Source: Clostridia bacterium (lineage in GTDB: Bacteria; Bacillota; Clostridia; Oscillospirales; CAG-272). Taken from it: a stretch of DNA of 32,325 bases. Positions 29,769 through 32,325 of this stretch are shown one piece after another. Each line of letters opens with the position of its first letter. Within the stretch, counting starts at the first letter, position 1. The position numbers and the translations under genes are program-made. The stretch covers positions 1 through 32,325 of the forward strand of contig JAGBAS010000048.1 in NCBI GenBank assembly GCA_017938885.1, read 5' to 3'. The notes below the pieces were generated by a model. The model was given only the letters and a program-made list of their open reading frames with translations. It was not told the DNA's origin and did not search any database.

Positions 29769-30803
29769 TTATTTTCTCTTGAGCTTCCCCACCACGCGGC
29801 CGCAGCAAGCCACGTCCTCGAAGTCCTTGAGGGGGATGGGGGCATATTTGGGATTCAGGGATATGAGGCGATCCCCGCCGTACTTCTTGAAATAGCCCGA
29901 GCCGTCCAGGATGAATACCCCCAGCTCGCCCTCCTCCACGGTGTCGGCGGTCTGGATGAGAATGATATCTCCCGAACGGTATTTCGGCTCCATGCTGTCG
30001 CCGTTGATGCGGAGGGCGTAATCCGCCTCGGCGGTACGGGGGTCGTCGGGAATGCTGATGTCCTCGATACGGGCGGCGTCAGCCAGAAATTCACCGACAC
30101 CCGCCGAGACGGGCATATCGTAGAGCCCGATGCTCCGACGGCGCAGACCTGCGGGGAGATCCGAGGAGCGGGTGAGCAGGGAGCGGGGAATGGCGGGCTC
30201 GGAGGCGGAAGCTTCCCCCTCGGCAGACGTTCCTCCCCGGATGAGGTCAGCGGCAGTGATGGGCCGGGCGGGAGCGGAGGCGGAGATGGGTGCCGTTTCG
30301 GCGACGGGCGCGGCCTCATCCGGCAGGGTGTCGGTCATGCTGACGCGGAACACAGCGGCGGTATCGGTCTCGCTTCCATCCTCGGGACGGCGAAGTCTGG
30401 GCGCGCCTCGGCGGGCACTGCGGCGGGCGGCATCGTGGAGCTTGATGGCCTCCTCGTCGGCCTGTCTTTGGGCGCGGGATCTTTCCATCTCCACAACAGC
30501 CAGGGTCAGAGCGCGGCCATAGCTGTCCAGCTCACGGTAGGACTCCACCAGGTTCATCTCCTCGGGCTCCAGAGTATAATTATTGGTATTCTCGGGAACC
30601 CCCGTGATGAGCCAATCCAGAGAGCAATCCAGCGCACGGCTGATGGCCACGATATTGGAGAGCTTGGGGGAGTCGCTGACACCCGCCAGAAGCTTGGACA
30701 GGGTTCCCAGAGGGATACCCGTCATTTCGGCCAGCTTATCGTTGGTGATCTTTCGGCTGCTCTTGATTTTTTTGATTCGCTCGAGATAGGTCGTCTGCTC
30801 CAT
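29769..30803 (-). CDS. XRE-family repressor with S24 (LexA/CI-type) autocleavage domain
   Basis: DNA-binding regulator of 344 aa. The N-terminal HTH (~8-66) has NDKLAEMTGIPLGTLSKLLAG. A long Ala/Pro/Glu-rich linker (~110-225) follows, much longer than in CI or LexA. The S24 domain (~228-344) has a probable cleavage site Ala-Gly in PVSAGVGEF (A234-G235), the nucleophile Ser270 in INGDSMEP and Lys306 or K307 in GYFKKYGG, so autocleavage chemistry looks complete. That implies induction by DNA damage or a related stress, as for phage repressors, yet no prophage is adjacent. Start ATG 30803 has only a weak upstream site; the good promoter at 30,848-30,876 supports it. Confidence 0.85.
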   Translation of the reverse strand: MEQTTYLERIKKIKSSRKITNDKLAEMTGIPLGTLSKLLAGVSDSPKLSNIVAISRALDCSLDWLITGVPENTNNYTLEPEEMNLVESYRELDSYGRALTLAVVEMERSRAQRQADEEAIKLHDAARRSARRGAPRLRRPEDGSETDTAAVFRVSMTDTLPDEAAPVAETAPISASAPARPITAADLIRGGTSAEGEASASEPAIPRSLLTRSSDLPAGLRRRSIGLYDMPVSAGVGEFLADAARIEDISIPDDPRTAEADYALRINGDSMEPKYRSGDIILIQTADTVEEGELGVFILDGSGYFKKYGGDRLISLNPKYAPIPLKDFEDVACCGRVVGKLKRK

Positions 30804-30847
30804 GCGCCACTCCGTCTCCGCCTTTGCGGTTTTCTTTATTTGGAACT

Positions 30848-30876
30848 ATTATAGCATATATTTTGTCGTTTGTAAA
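30848..30876 (-). promoter_or_regulatory. Sigma-A promoter of the S24 repressor gene
   Basis: On the minus strand TTTACA (30876-30871), a 17-bp spacer and TATAAT (30853-30848). It lies in the 99-bp gap after the SpoIIP-like gene, so the regulator is transcribed from its own promoter, though no terminator separates the genes. Confidence 0.85.
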
Positions 30877-30902
30877 GGGGTTTCGGAAATTATTTTCCAT
30901 TT

Positions 30903-32291
30903 TCAGCCGATTTTTTGCAGAATTCCATCCAGAGCCCGTGCAAGAGGAGCCACGAGGCCCTTCGCCTCGGCAAAGGTGTTCCCCGCCGCACCCATTTCCA
31001 GGGTCAGCACCCGCAAATCCGAGAGGTCGGGGACGAGACCGCTCCCGTTCTTGACCCGCACAGGGCGGCTGAGCGCAGGGGATTCTCCCCACAGGCTCTC
31101 CCGCAGGGCGAGGGCGGCGGCCAGGTCATAGCGCAGGGCCTCGGTGTCCCGCCCACCGCTGACCGTGATACGGAGCTGGGCGCAGGGATTTCCGTCAGCG
31201 CGTCCTTCGGTACGCAGTATTTCTCCCTTCTCGGTCAGCTCGGCCGAGCGACGCAGATCGAGGACAAGGCCGATGTCGGGATAGAGGCGGCAGTAGTGGC
31301 GGATCATGGACGCGGTGCGGTCGTAGAGCTCGGCGGAGGATTCCTCAGGCGTGGTGGGGAGACGGAGATGGATGACGGTTACGCCGCTATCCCGCAGGGC
31401 GCGGGTGAGGGCTACGCTCAAGGCCACCACGCCGTCGGGATCATTGGGTGAATCGGTCTGCGAAAGTCCTCCTTGGGCGGGGTCAAACCAAGGCGAGCCG
31501 TCATGGTAGCCCTCGTAGGGGTGGGTGTTCACGATCAAAACAGCGGGGCGCTCCGCCCGCCAGACGGGATTGGCGGGAAGAGTTGAGGGGAGCGCGACTC
31601 CTTCGTTGAGGATATAGCCCGCGCCGCGAAGAGCTTCGCTGACGTCGGCCGAGAGGACGGGGAAGCAACCCTCCGGAACGGGCAGTGTCTCAGGCTCGGG
31701 GGGAGGATCGGCAACGGGCTCGGTCACGGCGCCGGTCTCCCGACTCTCGGTTTCGGGCTCAGCGGGCGGCTCAGCGGGCGGCTCGGCGGGCGGTTGGTCG
31801 GTATCGTCGGAAGGGCTGTCGGACGGGCTTTGGGGCAGAGCTTCACTCTCCCGGTCGGCGGGGTGCTCAGAGGGAGGCGTCGCCTCGGATTCGGCTGGGC
31901 AGGTAGCGGTACCTGTCTCGGGAAAGGGCTCGGTCTCATCCTCCCGGACGGGCGGGACGGGCTCGGTCGCCTCGCCTTCGGCAGAGCCTGAGGACAGGGT
32001 ATCGGTCTCGTCCCTTATGATTGGAGACAGAACGGGCAGACCGCCGTGAAACCCTCCCTCAGAGCCCGAGGGCATCCATCTCCCCCAACCGCTCCACCGC
32101 CAAAGAAGAACCGTCCCCGCCACCGCTACAGCCAACAGACCCACCGCCCATACGCGGCGATGCGTCACGGGGGGTACGGTCGGGAACAGGCGGTCGATGC
32201 ATATGCGGAGCTTGGGGCGTTTCACTTTGCCGGATAAGGAGTTTACCGTATGTACCTCCGTCGGAAGGATGTGGGTTGGGTTTTTCTGCAT
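30903..32291 (-). CDS. SpoIIP-like sporulation protein with degenerate metal site
   Basis: Homolog of the spore-engulfment wall hydrolase SpoIIP, 462 aa. A basic N-terminus and one membrane helix (~46-66) are followed by a long Pro/Glu-rich linker (~95-205) containing PPAE repeats. The catalytic-type domain (~207-460) keeps VLIVNTHPYEGY, YPDIGLVLDLRRSAEL and LTLEMGAAGNTFAEA. In typical SpoIIP these read as HTH...E, DIHRDA and (V)E(V/M)G. Here the first HTH His is Asn255, the DIHRDA His is Arg347 and its Asp is Ser349; His257, Glu260 and Glu432 remain. Reduced or lost amidase/endopeptidase activity is likely. ATG 32291 follows AAGGAGG. It may be a paralog with a scaffolding or binding role, with a canonical SpoIIP elsewhere. 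Confidence 0.78.
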   Translation of the reverse strand: MQKNPTHILPTEVHTVNSLSGKVKRPKLRICIDRLFPTVPPVTHRRVWAVGLLAVAVAGTVLLWRWSGWGRWMPSGSEGGFHGGLPVLSPIIRDETDTLSSGSAEGEATEPVPPVREDETEPFPETGTATCPAESEATPPSEHPADRESEALPQSPSDSPSDDTDQPPAEPPAEPPAEPETESRETGAVTEPVADPPPEPETLPVPEGCFPVLSADVSEALRGAGYILNEGVALPSTLPANPVWRAERPAVLIVNTHPYEGYHDGSPWFDPAQGGLSQTDSPNDPDGVVALSVALTRALRDSGVTVIHLRLPTTPEESSAELYDRTASMIRHYCRLYPDIGLVLDLRRSAELTEKGEILRTEGRADGNPCAQLRITVSGGRDTEALRYDLAAALALRESLWGESPALSRPVRVKNGSGLVPDLSDLRVLTLEMGAAGNTFAEAKGLVAPLARALDGILQKIG

Positions 32292-32325
32292 GGTCCTGCC
32301 TCCTTTGTATTGGTTGGAATACAGC

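Noticed and set aside
29769..32291. Prophage remnant marked by the S24 repressor
   Set aside because: No integrase, structural or lysis genes adjoin; the neighbour is a sporulation-type gene.

Overview
The window looks like a chromosomal segment of a GC-rich, spore-forming Clostridia bacterium, probably an uncultured gut Oscillospirales-type organism. This is inferred from spore genes (a SpoIIP relative and SpoVAC), consensus sigma-A promoters, strong GGAGG ribosome binding sites, the rpsO-pnp pair, a CotH-type lipoprotein and short intergenic hairpin repeats of a kind seen in gut Firmicutes. No species can be named from the sequence alone.

Region 1 (about 1-9,970) is accessory DNA. It opens with the 3' end of an IS transposase. 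A compact plus-strand set follows: a zinc-finger amidoligase, a class II glutamine amidotransferase, a small serine resolvase, a DUF3846 protein and two very small peptides. A long AT-richer gene of unknown function (743 aa) runs the other way. A third block holds a P4/D5-type helicase-primase, a 47-aa peptide and a large serine integrase. There are no capsid, tail or conjugation genes, so this looks like an integrated mobilizable, plasmid-like or phage-satellite-like element carrying an amide-bond-forming cassette. No att sites could be recognised.

Region 2 (about 10,000-11,640) has an HTH-Fic protein with an operator-like inverted repeat over its promoter, then a minus-strand tRNA-Ser(GCU) with its own promoter and terminator.

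Region 3 (11,736-23,312) is almost entirely minus strand: an HprK-like P-loop kinase, a 1,303-aa lipoprotein (lamin-tail, chitobiase-like, CotH kinase and RCC1 repeats), a GH106-like glycoside hydrolase, SpoVAC, a zinc-ribbon membrane protein, an HD-domain hydrolase and a MATE transporter. The intergenic gaps carry hairpin arrays and short tandem repeats.

Region 4 (23,313-32,325) holds rpsO-pnp, a VanY-like M15 protein that has lost most catalytic residues, a Cthe_2159-type beta-helix lipoprotein, a small one-pass membrane protein, an XRE/S24 autocleaving-type repressor and a SpoIIP-like protein whose metal site is degenerate. Two copies of a palindromic MITE-like repeat (about 23,480-23,635 and 28,968-29,124) lie in opposite orientation.

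The observations most worth following are the amidoligase/glutaminase pair on a mobile element, the unknown 743-aa gene beside it, the two degenerate wall hydrolases, the self-regulated Fic gene and the palindromic repeat family.
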